From Entomospira nematocerorum (GTDB lineage: Bacteria; Spirochaetota; Spirochaetia; WRBN01): a DNA stretch of 64,000 bases. The notes beneath the pieces are model-generated. The model searched no databases and had not been told where the DNA came from. It saw only the letters and a program-made list of their open reading frames with translations. The stretch is from NCBI RefSeq assembly GCF_028748105.1, contig NZ_CP118168.1:868001-932000 (forward strand). The letters are read 5' to 3'. The first letter of the stretch is position 1; each line of letters starts with the position of its first letter. Positions 43,398 to 53,700 of this stretch are shown here, one piece after another. The position numbers and the translations under genes were made by a program.

Positions 43398-44345
43398 ATG
43401 AAAAAATCTAGGATGGCATGGCAGAAAATCTGGCTATATATGATTGTATCACTAATAGTACTCTCTTGTGATTTTTTTAAGGTGAAAGAGACGTCAAGTA
43501 GTGGTGTGGAGAGATATCAACGCATTATTTCTACCTCAGTAGCAAGCGATACAATGTTGGTTGACTTATTATCCCCTCATCAGCTTTACCGGATCGTTGG
43601 ACTCTCTAATGGATTTCAGGGCTATGGATTGGATCAAACACAAGAGGCACTGTTGAATTATTCATTAGCGCAGATTTTTACCATGGAGGCGATGGAGACA
43701 ATATTTTTCTATCAGCCAGACCTTATTGTTGCAAGTCGCTGGGCGATTACTGATGATCGTAAAGAATTATTAAGCAGATTTGATATTGCTTTACACATCC
43801 TGGAGGATGTCTCAACTCTTACACAAATGTATCAACAGCTGATTGATCTTGCAAAAATTTTGGGACATGAAACAGAAGAGACAGCACGTCATATTATTCG
43901 CAAGTTTCGAGAAATAGAGCAAGGTATTGAGGTAAACCGGAATAGACTAGCGTCGTATGGTGATGCCATCCGTGTTTTAGACTTCAATAGTAGTGGGTAT
44001 ACGGCAACAGATGGTACGACTTTTGCTCTTATGATGGATTTGCTAGGAGTGGAGAATCTAGGTAGTCGTCTGAGTGAGAGTAGTACATATGGGTATGCTC
44101 CCATTAATGAGGAGATGCTTTTTTTACTAGACCCTGATGTTCTGATCGTTGACAGCATTACAGCAACACGTTTACGTAAAGAGCGGGTATTCCAGCGGTT
44201 ACAGGCGGTACAGAATAATCATATTTTTGAGGTTGATGAAAGCATGGCACGCGTATTTTACTCTCCAACCTATCACATGCTATTTGCTACAGTACAGCTT
44301 CAGGAGAGACTCTTAGATTGGTTTTTACCAGACAATAATCTTTAG
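43398..44345 (+). CDS. ABC-type substrate-binding lipoprotein, iron/cobalamin class
   Basis: 315 residues with a lipobox (MIVSLIVLSC). The remainder resembles the PF01497 periplasmic binding proteins for ferric siderophores, haem or B12 (YQRIISTSVASDTMLVDLL; ETIFFYQPDLIVASRW; NEEMLFLLDPDVLIVDS; VFQRLQAVQNNHIFEVD). Membrane and ATPase partners are not adjacent. GAGGTGGAG precedes the ATG. Cotranscription with MATE is plausible. Confidence 0.85.
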   Translation: MKKSRMAWQKIWLYMIVSLIVLSCDFFKVKETSSSGVERYQRIISTSVASDTMLVDLLSPHQLYRIVGLSNGFQGYGLDQTQEALLNYSLAQIFTMEAMETIFFYQPDLIVASRWAITDDRKELLSRFDIALHILEDVSTLTQMYQQLIDLAKILGHETEETARHIIRKFREIEQGIEVNRNRLASYGDAIRVLDFNSSGYTATDGTTFALMMDLLGVENLGSRLSESSTYGYAPINEEMLFLLDPDVLIVDSITATRLRKERVFQRLQAVQNNHIFEVDESMARVFYSPTYHMLFATVQLQERLLDWFLPDNNL

Positions 44346-44410
44346 GAAAGATATTTAATATTAAAACCAATCATGTCGATAGGAATATGTAGGATATTGG
44401 GGGAGTAAAG

Positions 44411-45148
44411 ATGAAATATAGACAGCCAATTATTGTGCTTTCGCTTTTATTATTTTTAGTAGCAGTGGCTTTAACGGGATTTTTATTGTATCAGAGAAAT
44501 CAAACAGGATTACCTTTGATTGTTTCTGGTGGAAATAGTGGTCTCAATATTAATCCAAGTCTACCCGTTATCGAGGAAGATAAGGTAGATGAAAATATTA
44601 ATATTACTATAGATGAAGAGGGTTTAAATCAGGAATTTGTAATTGATGTATCAGAGGTTCCTGAGTCTACAATAGAGGAAGTTGATAGTGTTGATCCTTC
44701 TGCAATTTTAGAGGAAGTCACACCATTAAAACGAGAGTTACAAAATACACGCGAATATAAAATTCGTAGTGGTGATACCGTTAGTGGAATTACCGTTAAA
44801 GAGTGGGGTAATGTTGTATTATGGCCTGATTTATATGTTAATAATCAGTGGATATATGATGATCCCGATTTAATTCTTCCAGGAGAGATTGTTACTGTCT
44901 TTGATAAACTAGGAATGGGACGTAGTGAGCTAAGTGCAGAAGAAGTAAAACTTTTGAGTGAGGCTTATATTAAAGTCTATACTCTTTATGCGCAACTAGG
45001 GTCGAAGCGTAATGCTTCAAAGTGGTACACCCTTGGCTTGGCATTACGAGTTGAACCGCGATTTTTTGAAATTTATGCCGATCGCATTGATCCACGTGAT
45101 ATTGAAATGGTTCGCTCACTAAATCAACAAGCAAATGCACTTCGATAG
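44411..45148 (+). CDS. membrane-anchored LysM-type protein
   Basis: 245 residues: an N-terminal signal anchor (IIVLSLLLFLVAVALTGFLLY), an acidic linker (VIEEDKVDENINITIDEEG), a LysM-like peptidoglycan-binding module (YKIRSGDTVSGITVKEWGN...NNQWIYDDPDLILPGEIVTV) and a helical C-terminal tail (KLLSEAYIKVYTLYAQLGSKRNASKW), possibly TPR-like. Likely a cell wall-linked scaffold. GGGGGAG precedes the ATG. A terminator follows at 45160-45185. Confidence 0.8.
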   Translation: MKYRQPIIVLSLLLFLVAVALTGFLLYQRNQTGLPLIVSGGNSGLNINPSLPVIEEDKVDENINITIDEEGLNQEFVIDVSEVPESTIEEVDSVDPSAILEEVTPLKRELQNTREYKIRSGDTVSGITVKEWGNVVLWPDLYVNNQWIYDDPDLILPGEIVTVFDKLGMGRSELSAEEVKLLSEAYIKVYTLYAQLGSKRNASKWYTLGLALRVEPRFFEIYADRIDPRDIEMVRSLNQQANALR

Positions 45149-45159
45149 AAGATAAAAAA

Positions 45160-45185
45160 AAAAGAGAGAGTGATCTCTCTTTTTT
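45160..45185. terminator. bidirectional terminator
   Basis: An 11-bp stem of A-rich/AGAGAG and CTCTCT/T-rich sequence with a TGAT loop sits between the convergent LysM gene and maf; T-runs exist on both strands. Confidence 0.85.
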
Positions 45186-45195
45186 ATTAAGACTC

Positions 45196-45783
45196 TTAAT
45201 CTAGGAAATTATAATTAAGCTTTGATAGCATTTTATATAATTTATGCAGAGGTAATCCAATTACAGTGGATGGAGCGCCTATGAGCTCTTCAATGAAATA
45301 CTGAGCTTTCCCTTGTAGCCGATATCCACCTGCAACATCTTGCCATTCGCCTGTATCTAAATACCACTCTCTATCTTTATGTGAAAGAGGCACCATTTTA
45401 ATGGATGAGACATCCACGGACTCAATTTTTCGTTTAAGAGGCTTGTTATACAGAACCATAGCTGTATAGACTGTGTGTTGTTTTCCGGAGAGCTGCTGAA
45501 GAAGAAGGTCTGCTTCTTCTCGTGTTTTAGGTTTTCCAATATTATTGCCGTTGAATCGCACTAACGTATCTGCAGCTAGAACCCAGTTGCATCCTCCACG
45601 TTGATTTCCGGAGATGAAAGCATCTATTTTTTTATTCGCAAGTGTGAGAACTGCGACATGAGGCTCAATATCCTTTGGGAGAGTTTCATCTACATGTGTG
45701 GGAGCTGCAACAAAAGGAATTCCGGCAATACGTAGTAGTTCTTGTCGGCGTGGTGATGACGATGCTAAAATGATAGTTTCCAT
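45196..45783 (-). CDS. maf: Maf-family nucleotide pyrophosphatase
   Basis: House-cleaning dNTP/NTP pyrophosphatase, also linked to septum inhibition. The 195 residues have the Maf motifs: ILASSSPRRQELLRIAGI, HVDET, AADTLV, IGKPKTREEADLLLQQLSGKQHTVYTA, and DTGEWQDVAGGYRLQGKA with the YxxQG-like part. ATG 45783 is preceded by TTGCTA-N17-TATACT at a distance that puts +1 three bases upstream, so the mRNA is almost leaderless. Divergent from the DUF2147 gene. Confidence 0.94.
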   Translation of the reverse strand: METIILASSSPRRQELLRIAGIPFVAAPTHVDETLPKDIEPHVAVLTLANKKIDAFISGNQRGGCNWVLAADTLVRFNGNNIGKPKTREEADLLLQQLSGKQHTVYTAMVLYNKPLKRKIESVDVSSIKMVPLSHKDREWYLDTGEWQDVAGGYRLQGKAQYFIEELIGAPSTVIGLPLHKLYKMLSKLNYNFLD

Positions 45784-45792
45784 ATAAATTGT

Positions 45793-45821
45793 AGTATAAG
45801 AAAATTTGTTACTTTTAGCAA
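45793..45821 (-). promoter_or_regulatory. maf promoter, start codon near +1
   Basis: On the minus strand TTGCTA (45821-45816), 17 bases, TATACT (45798-45793). +1 is expected near 45786 and the ATG is at 45783. No Shine-Dalgarno site. Confidence 0.6.
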
Positions 45822-45825
45822 GAGC

Positions 45826-45854
45826 TTGACAAAATAAATTATTCGTGGTATGTT
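45826..45854 (+). promoter_or_regulatory. promoter of the DUF2147 gene
   Basis: TTGACA (45826-45831), 17 bases, TATGTT (45849-45854). The transcript has a leader of about 30 bases with AAGGGA seven bases before ATG 45891. Divergent from the maf promoter. Confidence 0.65.
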
Positions 45855-45890
45855 TTCATATGTAGAAACATTTTTAATAAGGGAATGATC

Positions 45891-46427
45891 ATGATTAAAA
45901 AAATGATGGGTTTAGTCTTTTTAATGTGCATAGGGTTGAGTAGTGCAGTTGCGCAGAGTGCCTCTGATGTGACAGGACTATGGTTTATGTATGATTTGAA
46001 TGCAAAATCACCTAGTGGCATTATTCAAATTTATGAGTATGAAGGTCGCATTTATGGAAGAACCCTTCTTGCCTATGATGCCGACGGTACCGTACACAAG
46101 CATACAGATGAAGAAGTTGATAGAGCTCGTTACTTGCCAGGTAATCCTCCTACATTAGGTCTTGATGTTATTTGGGGACTGACTTGGAACGAAAAAAAGA
46201 ATCGTTATGATGATGGGCATATTTTGGATCCACGTAAGAAAAATCCCTATAATGTGCAATTACACAGAGATGGTGATATTTTAAAAATGAGGGGAAGTCT
46301 TGGTCCTTTTGGTGCAACAATTGATTGGACTCGGGCAACTACGGCAGATTTAGATGGATTAAAATCATTCAGTAATCCAGTCCCTGTAGTTTATTATGAT
46401 GAAAAGGGTAAGTTAATTCGTAACTAG
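45891..46427 (+). CDS. secreted DUF2147-type protein
   Basis: 178 residues with a signal peptide (MIKKMMGLVFLMCIGLSSAVAQ). The mature part begins VTGLWFMYDLN and has the DUF2147 series GIIQIYEYEGRIYGR, GLDVIWGLTW, YDDGHILDPRKKNPYNVQLHRDGD and LKMRGSLGPFG. Family members are small beta-rich periplasmic proteins of unknown function. ATG 45891 is preferred over 45885 because the AAGGGA site abuts the latter. Confidence 0.85.
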   Translation: MIKKMMGLVFLMCIGLSSAVAQSASDVTGLWFMYDLNAKSPSGIIQIYEYEGRIYGRTLLAYDADGTVHKHTDEEVDRARYLPGNPPTLGLDVIWGLTWNEKKNRYDDGHILDPRKKNPYNVQLHRDGDILKMRGSLGPFGATIDWTRATTADLDGLKSFSNPVPVVYYDEKGKLIRN

Positions 46428-46428
46428 G

Positions 46429-46457
46429 TTGCATTTTTCTAGGAGTTACGCTATAAT
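46429..46457 (+). promoter_or_regulatory. promoter of the murC-yicC-cmk group
   Basis: TTGCAT (46429-46434), 17 bases, TATAAT (46452-46457). +1 near 46464 leaves a short leader with AGAGG before ATG 46485. Confidence 0.7.
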
Positions 46458-46484
46458 CACTCAAAAGTGCACAGAGGTTTGGGG

Positions 46485-47915
46485 ATGAATTGGGAGCAAC
46501 TCACTGGTCGGCGCATTCATATTATCGGAGTTAAGGGATCTGGGTGTGCTGCCCTTGCTGAAATCTTGCATAACCAAGGGGCTGTTCTTTCTGGATCAGA
46601 TAATCCTGCCAATTTTTACACCAGTGCTATCTTAGATACACTGGGTTTTCCTATATACCATACTTTCTCAGAGAGACATATCACAGAAAGCTTGGATGCA
46701 GTTATTTATAGTGCCGCATATGAGCGTGATAATATTGAGCTGGAGTGTGCTCGCCGGTTAGGGCTTCTGACGTTGAGTTATCCTCAGGCATTAGGTGCGA
46801 TGAGTAAACAGCGATTTAGTATCGCTGTAGCTGGAGTGCATGGTAAGACAACTACAACAGCGTTATTAGGTAGTATAGTGCAGGATCAGAATTGGCCTGC
46901 CACGACTCTGGTGGGATCACGAGTTGCTAATTTTGGTGATACAGCTACATCCATTAAGGGTGATAAGATCTTTATTGCTGAGACATGTGAGTATCGCGAA
47001 CATTTCCATGAATTTTTTCCAAATATGATTTTGCTTACTTCTGTAGAGTGGGATCATCAAGATTTCTATACAGATGTTAGTATGATTGAGACGGCATTTG
47101 TCAAATTTATAGAAAAGTTACCCATTGGTGGCGTTCTTCTTTTTAATGGGGACTGCTCTGGCGTTCGGCGAGTGACTGAAAGCGTTAAGATGCTGCGCTC
47201 AGATATAAAATTTTACTCTATTGGTCGGGGAGAGGATGTTGATATCCAAATCACAGAAGAAGCCCTTATTAATGAGTACAATACATTTTGTTTAACAGGA
47301 TTGAGGGCACCTGTAGCATTACCAATGATCGGACATCATAACGTGACGAACGCCGCGATGGCACTGGCAATGTCGTACTTATTGGCTCAAGAGCGTCAAC
47401 TTCCATGGGTTGAGGATCAGGCACTACTAACCGTCAGTCGTTTTTTGGGTCTTGCAAGGAGGTTGGAGCGTATTGGTCTACATCCCACTCGTAATATTCT
47501 GATTTTGGACGATTATGCTCACCATCCCAGTGCCATTAAAACGACACTTTTAGGGTTAAAAGAGTTTTATCCAAACCGCCGCTTAATTGTTAGTTTCATG
47601 AGTCATACTTATAGCCGAACTGCTTCTTTGTTTAATGAATTTGTGGAATCACTCTTAATTGCAGATGTCCTCATACTTCATAAAATTTATGGCTCAGCAC
47701 GAGAACATAGTAATGGCTCTCTTAGTGGATACGATCTATATAATGCTGTTAAAGAGAGAAAGTTAAGTATGGTATTTTATCAAGAAAATCCACTTGATAG
47801 TCTTTTTATACTAAAAAATATGATTGAAAATAATGATATAGTGTTAACTATGGGTGCTGGGGATAATTTTATTCTCTCTCATGCATTACGAGAGGAGTTA
47901 TGGATTGATGTATAG
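46485..47915 (+). CDS. murC: Mur ligase, MurC-like (UDP-N-acetylmuramate-L-alanine ligase)
   Basis: First amino acid addition of peptidoglycan precursor synthesis. The 476 residues have the Mur ligase signs: the N-terminal UDP-binding IHIIGVKGSGCAALAEIL, the ATP P-loop AVAGVHGKTTTTALLGS, ETCEYREHF, the WDHQDFY metal/substrate motif, GHHNVTNAAMALAM, and DDYAHHPSAIKTTL at the C-domain. The last, together with the GxxGxG start, fits MurC; an Mpl-type recycling ligase is less likely because its start motif is GICGTFMGGLA. ATG 46485 follows an AGAGG site. Confidence 0.85.
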   Translation: MNWEQLTGRRIHIIGVKGSGCAALAEILHNQGAVLSGSDNPANFYTSAILDTLGFPIYHTFSERHITESLDAVIYSAAYERDNIELECARRLGLLTLSYPQALGAMSKQRFSIAVAGVHGKTTTTALLGSIVQDQNWPATTLVGSRVANFGDTATSIKGDKIFIAETCEYREHFHEFFPNMILLTSVEWDHQDFYTDVSMIETAFVKFIEKLPIGGVLLFNGDCSGVRRVTESVKMLRSDIKFYSIGRGEDVDIQITEEALINEYNTFCLTGLRAPVALPMIGHHNVTNAAMALAMSYLLAQERQLPWVEDQALLTVSRFLGLARRLERIGLHPTRNILILDDYAHHPSAIKTTLLGLKEFYPNRRLIVSFMSHTYSRTASLFNEFVESLLIADVLILHKIYGSAREHSNGSLSGYDLYNAVKERKLSMVFYQENPLDSLFILKNMIENNDIVLTMGAGDNFILSHALREELWIDV

Positions 47916-48756
47916 CATGACAGGGTTTGGGCGTGCGAGTTTTGAAACTAGTGAAGCTCAAATTCATATAGAAGTCAAGTCGTATAATGCTAAAAATTTA
48001 GACATATATATGCAGTTACCTAGTGAATTGAGTAGCTTTGAACAGGATATCAGAGGGCAAATCACCCAACAGTTTACTCGTGGTAAATTTGATATTCGCA
48101 TTGTATTTGTATCCAGTGCAAGTAATCTTATTTTGCAGGATAAGGCAACGCATTTACTTGCAACATTAAGTGAACAGCTTAAATCCATAGATATTCAGTT
48201 ACAGGTAAGCATTCGAGAATTACAAACACTCGGGTTTTTAGTTGGTGTTGATGGTGCATCATTAGAAGAACCACTTATGAGTACGTTGAAGAAGGCACTG
48301 GATGATTTACGCTTGTTTCGTTCTGCGGAGGGTCAAAAACATGAAGAATCGTTACGAAGCGATCTTTTGACCATTGAAAGGGCACTTAGTATTGTGGAGT
48401 CAAAGCATGAAGAGGCCAGTGTTTTGATAAAAAATCGTCTTTTAGAAACGATAGCAGTCTATCAATTGGACGCACTTGTCAATGAACAACGCTTATTAGA
48501 GGAAGTCTCCTATTATATTATTAAAAATAGTATAAAAGAAGAGATTGTGCGGTTACACAGTCATATTAAAGCTTGCTATGAACTTTTTAGTTTAGAAAGT
48601 CCTATTGGGCGTCGTTTAGATTTTTTAGCTCAAGAGATGTCTCGAGAAGCTAACACAATTGCTAGTAAAAGTGAACATATGGAGATTAAACAAGCTAGTT
48701 TATCAATAAAAGAAGCTATTGATTCAATAAGGGAGCAAGGAAGAAACATTGAGTAG
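47908..48756 (+). CDS. yicC: YicC/YloC-family endoribonuclease
   Basis: Stress-linked endoribonuclease family. 282 residues starting MYSMTGFGRASFE, the family hallmark, then VEVKSYNAKNLDIYMQLP-like IEVKSYNAKNLDIYMQLP, RGKFDIRIVF, and C-terminal SPIGRRLDFLAQEMSREANTIASKS and EAIDSIREQGRNIE, where REANTI is highly conserved. ATG 47908 has GAGGAG ten bases upstream and overlaps the murC stop. A CMP kinase starts inside its last codons. Confidence 0.92.
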   Translation: MYSMTGFGRASFETSEAQIHIEVKSYNAKNLDIYMQLPSELSSFEQDIRGQITQQFTRGKFDIRIVFVSSASNLILQDKATHLLATLSEQLKSIDIQLQVSIRELQTLGFLVGVDGASLEEPLMSTLKKALDDLRLFRSAEGQKHEESLRSDLLTIERALSIVESKHEEASVLIKNRLLETIAVYQLDALVNEQRLLEEVSYYIIKNSIKEEIVRLHSHIKACYELFSLESPIGRRLDFLAQEMSREANTIASKSEHMEIKQASLSIKEAIDSIREQGRNIE

Positions 48757-49312
48757 CCAAGAGGGATTACAGTTAATTAAGCCTATTCGTATTGCCATGT
48801 CGGGACGAAGTGGATGTGGAAATACTACTGCAGGACGGCTCGTCGCTGATCGACTGGGTATCAATCATGTGAATTATACATTTCGTAATTTAGCAAAAGA
48901 TAAAGGTATATCATTTAATGAATTACGCCATATGGCACAGGAAAGTGATGAGATTGATAAAGAATTAGATCGTCATCAGCTGGAGCTTGCCATTACACAG
49001 TCTTGTGTTTTGAGTAGTCGTCTTGCAATATGGATGTTACCAGTTGCAGATTTGAAAATTTTCTTAAATATCCCCTTAGATGAACGTTCAAGGCGTATTG
49101 CACAACGTGAGGGTGGTGATATTGAAAGTAAAATAGCAGAGACACAACAGCGAGATGTCCTTGATCATCAGAGATATTATCGTATTTATGGTATTGATAC
49201 AAATCGCTTTGATAGTGCAGATATCATTATTAATAGCGGTCGTTTAAATGCTTCTCAAGTAGCTGATATTATTATTTCAGCGATTCCACGTGATTACTTT
49301 GCTAGTAAATAA
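48749..49312 (+). CDS. cytidylate kinase, archaeal-type
   Basis: Phosphorylates CMP/dCMP. 187 residues, starting at TTG 48749 with AAGGA seven bases upstream. The P-loop is MSGRSGCGNTTAGRLVADRLG, with Asn in place of the usual Lys, as in the short archaeal-type CMP kinases (which read GSGTTT), not the E. coli Cmk. LDERSRRIAQREGGD is the lid-like segment. It overlaps yicC by eight bases. Substrate is inferred from the family. Confidence 0.8.
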   Translation: MSSQEGLQLIKPIRIAMSGRSGCGNTTAGRLVADRLGINHVNYTFRNLAKDKGISFNELRHMAQESDEIDKELDRHQLELAITQSCVLSSRLAIWMLPVADLKIFLNIPLDERSRRIAQREGGDIESKIAETQQRDVLDHQRYYRIYGIDTNRFDSADIIINSGRLNASQVADIIISAIPRDYFASK

Positions 49313-49325
49313 TAATCGATGTTGA

Positions 49326-49934
49326 TTATTTTTTATATTTAGCCAGAGAACTCATAGCTAGAATACGATGAATTGCAACATCGTATTCGGCAAAGTGAGG
49401 ATGAAAAGGATTATCCAAAAATTCAGGAGTGAGAATCTCTCGAGATGCAAATTTTTCTAGGCCACTATAAACGCCCGCCATAGAGGTTTTTGCACTATCA
49501 GAAGATTCCACGCCGCTCTTTTGATATGTAGCAAAATACTCTAGATAGTCTAATGTAAGTTTTTCAATAGTATGACGTTGTTCTTCTGTGAGGTTATGTA
49601 AGAACAAAACACAATACCCCGTTGCTGTCTTCTCTTTTCTTTTGGAGAGTAGGTAGCGAACAATAAAATAAATGATATCTGCTTGATATTGTATTTCTAA
49701 AGTGGTGGAAGCAACGGTTATTTTTGCAAGATTATCGATAAATGAGGGACTGATATAATTATTTTCTGAAATATAACCAGAGAGAAGATGTTCTATATTG
49801 AGTTTTATAAACGGTGTGGCAATAGTATCTTCGTTGTTAATGAAACGATCAATTGCTTCTAGAAAGATTAATTCTTGTTCTTCTTCATCTAAATCGATAT
49901 GTTTTTTTATTTTTAAAAGAATAACGTCAAGCAT
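49326..49934 (-). CDS. hypothetical helical protein
   Basis: 202 residues, soluble and helix-rich, with an acidic N-terminus (LDLDEEEQELIFLEAIDRF type). No known motif or signal peptide. It follows mutM in the same direction after 13 bases and is likely cotranscribed with mutM. Not recognised. Confidence 0.6.
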   Translation of the reverse strand: MLDVILLKIKKHIDLDEEEQELIFLEAIDRFINNEDTIATPFIKLNIEHLLSGYISENNYISPSFIDNLAKITVASTTLEIQYQADIIYFIVRYLLSKRKEKTATGYCVLFLHNLTEEQRHTIEKLTLDYLEYFATYQKSGVESSDSAKTSMAGVYSGLEKFASREILTPEFLDNPFHPHFAEYDVAIHRILAMSSLAKYKK

Positions 49935-49947
49935 CTTTTATACATTC

Positions 49948-50739
49948 CTATGTTTGGTGATACGGACAGTAGTAGGTTGAACGGCCAGCCTGCTTGATAC
50001 GTACAACCACTCCATGTTCAGTGAGTTCTCCTTCTCGATCATACACCATAAATTCGTTTTGGAATAGACCACTCTCCCCATCAGGTTTACGATAATCACG
50101 CCATGTTGATCCTGAGAGCATGATTGCACGCTCGATGACTTGATTAATTGCCTTATGCAACTTGATACACTCTTGAGTTGTGATGGTATTTGCTAGACGG
50201 AGAGGAGAGATGCCGGAATGGTAGAGAGCTTCACAAACATAGATGTTTCCAAGTCCTGCGATAATAGCTTGATCGAGGAGTGCAATTTTAATGGCAGTCA
50301 TCTTTTTTGATAGTATCTGTGATAAATATTCAGGCGTAAAGGTTTCTGTAAGTGGTTCTGGACCCAGATGCGGCATTTTATAGAGGTGGCTCCAGAGGAT
50401 CAGTCCAAAGCGCCGTGCATCATTAAAGTAGAGTGGTGGCAATGATGTGTTCAGAAAATGCCAAGAGGCTTTATCATGCTTCTCTTCTTTATAGCGACCC
50501 TCGATTCTACCACTCATCCCTAAGTGGAGAAGGAGAGCTGGGGCTTCTTCTATCTGCCAAATAAGGTACTTACTAATACGTTGGATATTCAGGAGTTTTT
50601 TACCTGTAAGTTTTTCCGGTAGATCGCTTGGAATAGTCTCACGTAACCATGGGTCATGAATGGTTACATGCGATATAGTTTGGTGTATATAAGGAAGTAG
50701 CGCTTGTCGGACACTTTCTACTTCGGGTAGTTCAGGCAT
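49948..50739 (-). CDS. mutM: formamidopyrimidine-DNA glycosylase with altered zinc finger
   Basis: Removes 8-oxoguanine and formamidopyrimidines. The 263 residues start PELPEVE (catalytic Pro2/Glu3), have the conserved Lys of RISKYLIW, and DNA-binding GLGNIYVCEALYHSGISPLR. The C-terminal zinc finger is abnormal: where C-x2-C is expected the sequence is ELTEHG, and the last C-x2-C reads CPYHQ, so three of four Cys ligands are missing while the AGRSTYYC arginine loop is kept. It may be a zincless finger as in eukaryotic NEIL1. Lies two bases after the giant activase in the same direction. Confidence 0.9.
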   Translation of the reverse strand: MPELPEVESVRQALLPYIHQTISHVTIHDPWLRETIPSDLPEKLTGKKLLNIQRISKYLIWQIEEAPALLLHLGMSGRIEGRYKEEKHDKASWHFLNTSLPPLYFNDARRFGLILWSHLYKMPHLGPEPLTETFTPEYLSQILSKKMTAIKIALLDQAIIAGLGNIYVCEALYHSGISPLRLANTITTQECIKLHKAINQVIERAIMLSGSTWRDYRKPDGESGLFQNEFMVYDREGELTEHGVVVRIKQAGRSTYYCPYHQT

Positions 50740-50740
50740 A

Positions 50741-53700
50741 TTAGGCTCTCTTTACCGAAGACGATCGAATCTCCCCGGTTGTTGACTTATCCTCATGAGT
50801 TGTCGATGTTACGTCAAGTAATTCACTCTCACGTTGGCTATCATGAGCTCCTTTGACAAGGAAACTAAGTCTATTAATGATGTTGACCTCACTGGATCCC
50901 GCATCCATATCAAGGAATAGCAGATTCAAGTTAGGATAGAGACTTTTTAGTCGTTTTTCCATTCCTTTTGCAATGATATGATTCGCTATACAACCAAACG
51001 GTTGAAGACATAAGACATCAGTAGTACCTTCATCCACAAAGGTAATGATGTCACCAGGTAAAAGCCAACTTTCTCCAAATTGTAGAACTAAGTCCATTCC
51101 TTTGGCTGCATTCTTGGCAATATGACGCACATCATGAATGGGTGTAATATGGAGTTTGCTATCGGATAGAACTTTGTTTGCCTTTTTTACAAAGTGAAGA
51201 ATAAGGGGGGCTGCTGCATCAATGGCTAAAAGTGTTGCCCATGAATGATTTTCAACAAATGATTGTTTATTGTGTTTGGGTTGAACAATAGTGGATAGAA
51301 AGAAGTTAATCAGTGGTGGAAAGTCTGGCTCAATACCATTTTTAATGAGCCATTGTGCGGTATAGTTATTACTGAATTCATTAAATTTAACAAAAATTTC
51401 GCCAACAATTCCAACTTTTGGGAATCGCCCCTCTTTTGTGTCAATGGTATTGAATTCTTGAACGGCTTGCTCCATTAACTTGAAGATTTGGTTCGGACGC
51501 TTAAAATCGATAATCTCTTCACCCGCTTCCAACCACTTTTCACTGATTTTTTTTGCAGTGCCGATCTCTTTTTCATATGTTGCGTATGTCCAGTAGAGTT
51601 TAGCAATGACATCGCCATAGAGAAGACCCAGGAGGGAGGTGAGAATAAAAGAGGTAGGATTAAGTTTGAATCCTGGTTGTCTATTTAAATTACCAGAATC
51701 TGCATGCGTATTGACAGCAACTACAGGCACATGGGAAAAGCCAGCATTGATTAGAGCTTTCTTCAGCATACTAATATAACTACTTGCACGACATTGCCCT
51801 CCTGTCTGCGTTAATGCAACCGCAACATTATCGGTATCGTATTCTCCACTTTGCAATGCTTTAAGCAGATCTCCGATCACAATAGTTGCAGGATAGCAGA
51901 TATCGTTATTGGTATATTGCAGTCCTATATGAATACTTTGACGATCGGGTTCTGGTAGAATCTTTAGATTGTAACCTTCATCCTTCATGGATTTTACAAT
52001 AAATCGGGTATAAAAGGGTGAAAAGTCTGGAGCGAGAATGATCCGCTTTTTATCAATATCTTCAAAATTTTTAGTATAAGTACGCTCTTTTTTCTGAGGG
52101 ATAAAGTTACTACTACGCATAGCGACACTTTCGATCATGCTGCGAATACGGAGTTTCACGGATCCTGGAGAGGTAATTTCATCTACTTTAATAACTGTAG
52201 GCGACTTGCCATATGTCTGTAGAAGAGCTTTAACCTCATCGATAGTAATAGCATCAGGCCCACAGCCAAAGCTATTGATGTGAATGATCTCTACATTTGT
52301 TTGACTGCCAGCCCATACTGTTGCGTCATAGATACGATTAGGGAAAGACCACTGTGTTAGAACATCAGTCCCTTTTAAGCCAATGCGCTCTGATGGAGGT
52401 AGAGAATCTTCTGTTAAGATATCTATACCCAGTGCAGCAATCATTTCCGGTAGTTTATGGTTAATAAGTGCATCCACATGATAGGGCCGTCCTAAGAGCA
52501 TGATGAGTAAGCGATTCTCTGTACGTGCTAAATTAATGACTTCTTGCGATTTTGCATAGATTTGACTACGATAGGTGATGTCCGCAGATATCGCAAGTTC
52601 GAAGGCTTCATCAAAGATCTTCTTCTTGACACCCAGCTGTTCATGAAAGTAATTCCAGAGGCCCTTTTTAAGTAACTTGATATCGTTAAAGGCTATCGAT
52701 GGCTTATCAAATGGAATACCGTACTTTTGATCGGGCTGAATTGCTGCACTGATGACCTCAGGATATCCCGCAACAACTGGACAGTTATATTCATTTGCAC
52801 TTACGTGATCAGCGAATTCTGATTTTTCATAAATGATCATCGGATAAAATATGCGATCAACTTTTTTCTCTATAAGATTAAAGATGTGTCCATTTGTAAT
52901 TTTTGCAGGATAGCAAATATTTTCACTCATTACCGTTGCATAGCCTTTTTCTGCTAGTGCCACAGTAGATGGATCAGAAAGAATAACATTGAAGCCAGAG
53001 TGAACAAATAGTTCATGCCAAAAGGCAAAGTTATCCCACATATTCAAAACACGGGGAATCCCAATAGTCGGACGTTTATGATGTTCATTAGGTTCCATAA
53101 CACGAGACCAAAGTAACTCTCTCTTGAATTCATGCATGTTAAAGCCTTGATGAGAAGAAATCAGCTTGTTACTAAAGATCTTTTCACACTTATTGCCACT
53201 ATAGAATTTTCGTTTTTCTTCATTTTCTAGAAAATTCATCTGTGTGATACGACATAAATTTTCACAACCTTTACAAGTCAAAGTTTGCCGTGTATATTTT
53301 TGAGCTTCATGAAGATACTCTAATCCAATAAAACTAGAGACCTTTGGATCACTATGATGGCGATCGATAGCAACAAGAGCCGCACCATAGGCCCCCATGA
53401 GCTCACAAATGTCAGGGCGTACGACTTTTTTACCAATAATTTTTTCCAATGCACGTAGTACTGCTGGGTTCTTAAACGTTCCGCCTTGAACGACAACAGT
53501 ATCACCTAAGAGGGACATATCGGTAATTTTGAGTACTTTATTGAAGCAATTCTTGACAACAGAGTATGCAAGACCTGCAGAGATATCCCCTTGAGTTGCT
53601 CCTTCACGAAGAGCCTGTTTTACTTTACTGTTCATAAACACGGTACATCGAGTCCCTAAATCGCAGGGAGCTGTACTGTAGCAGGCTTCTTGTGCGAAGT

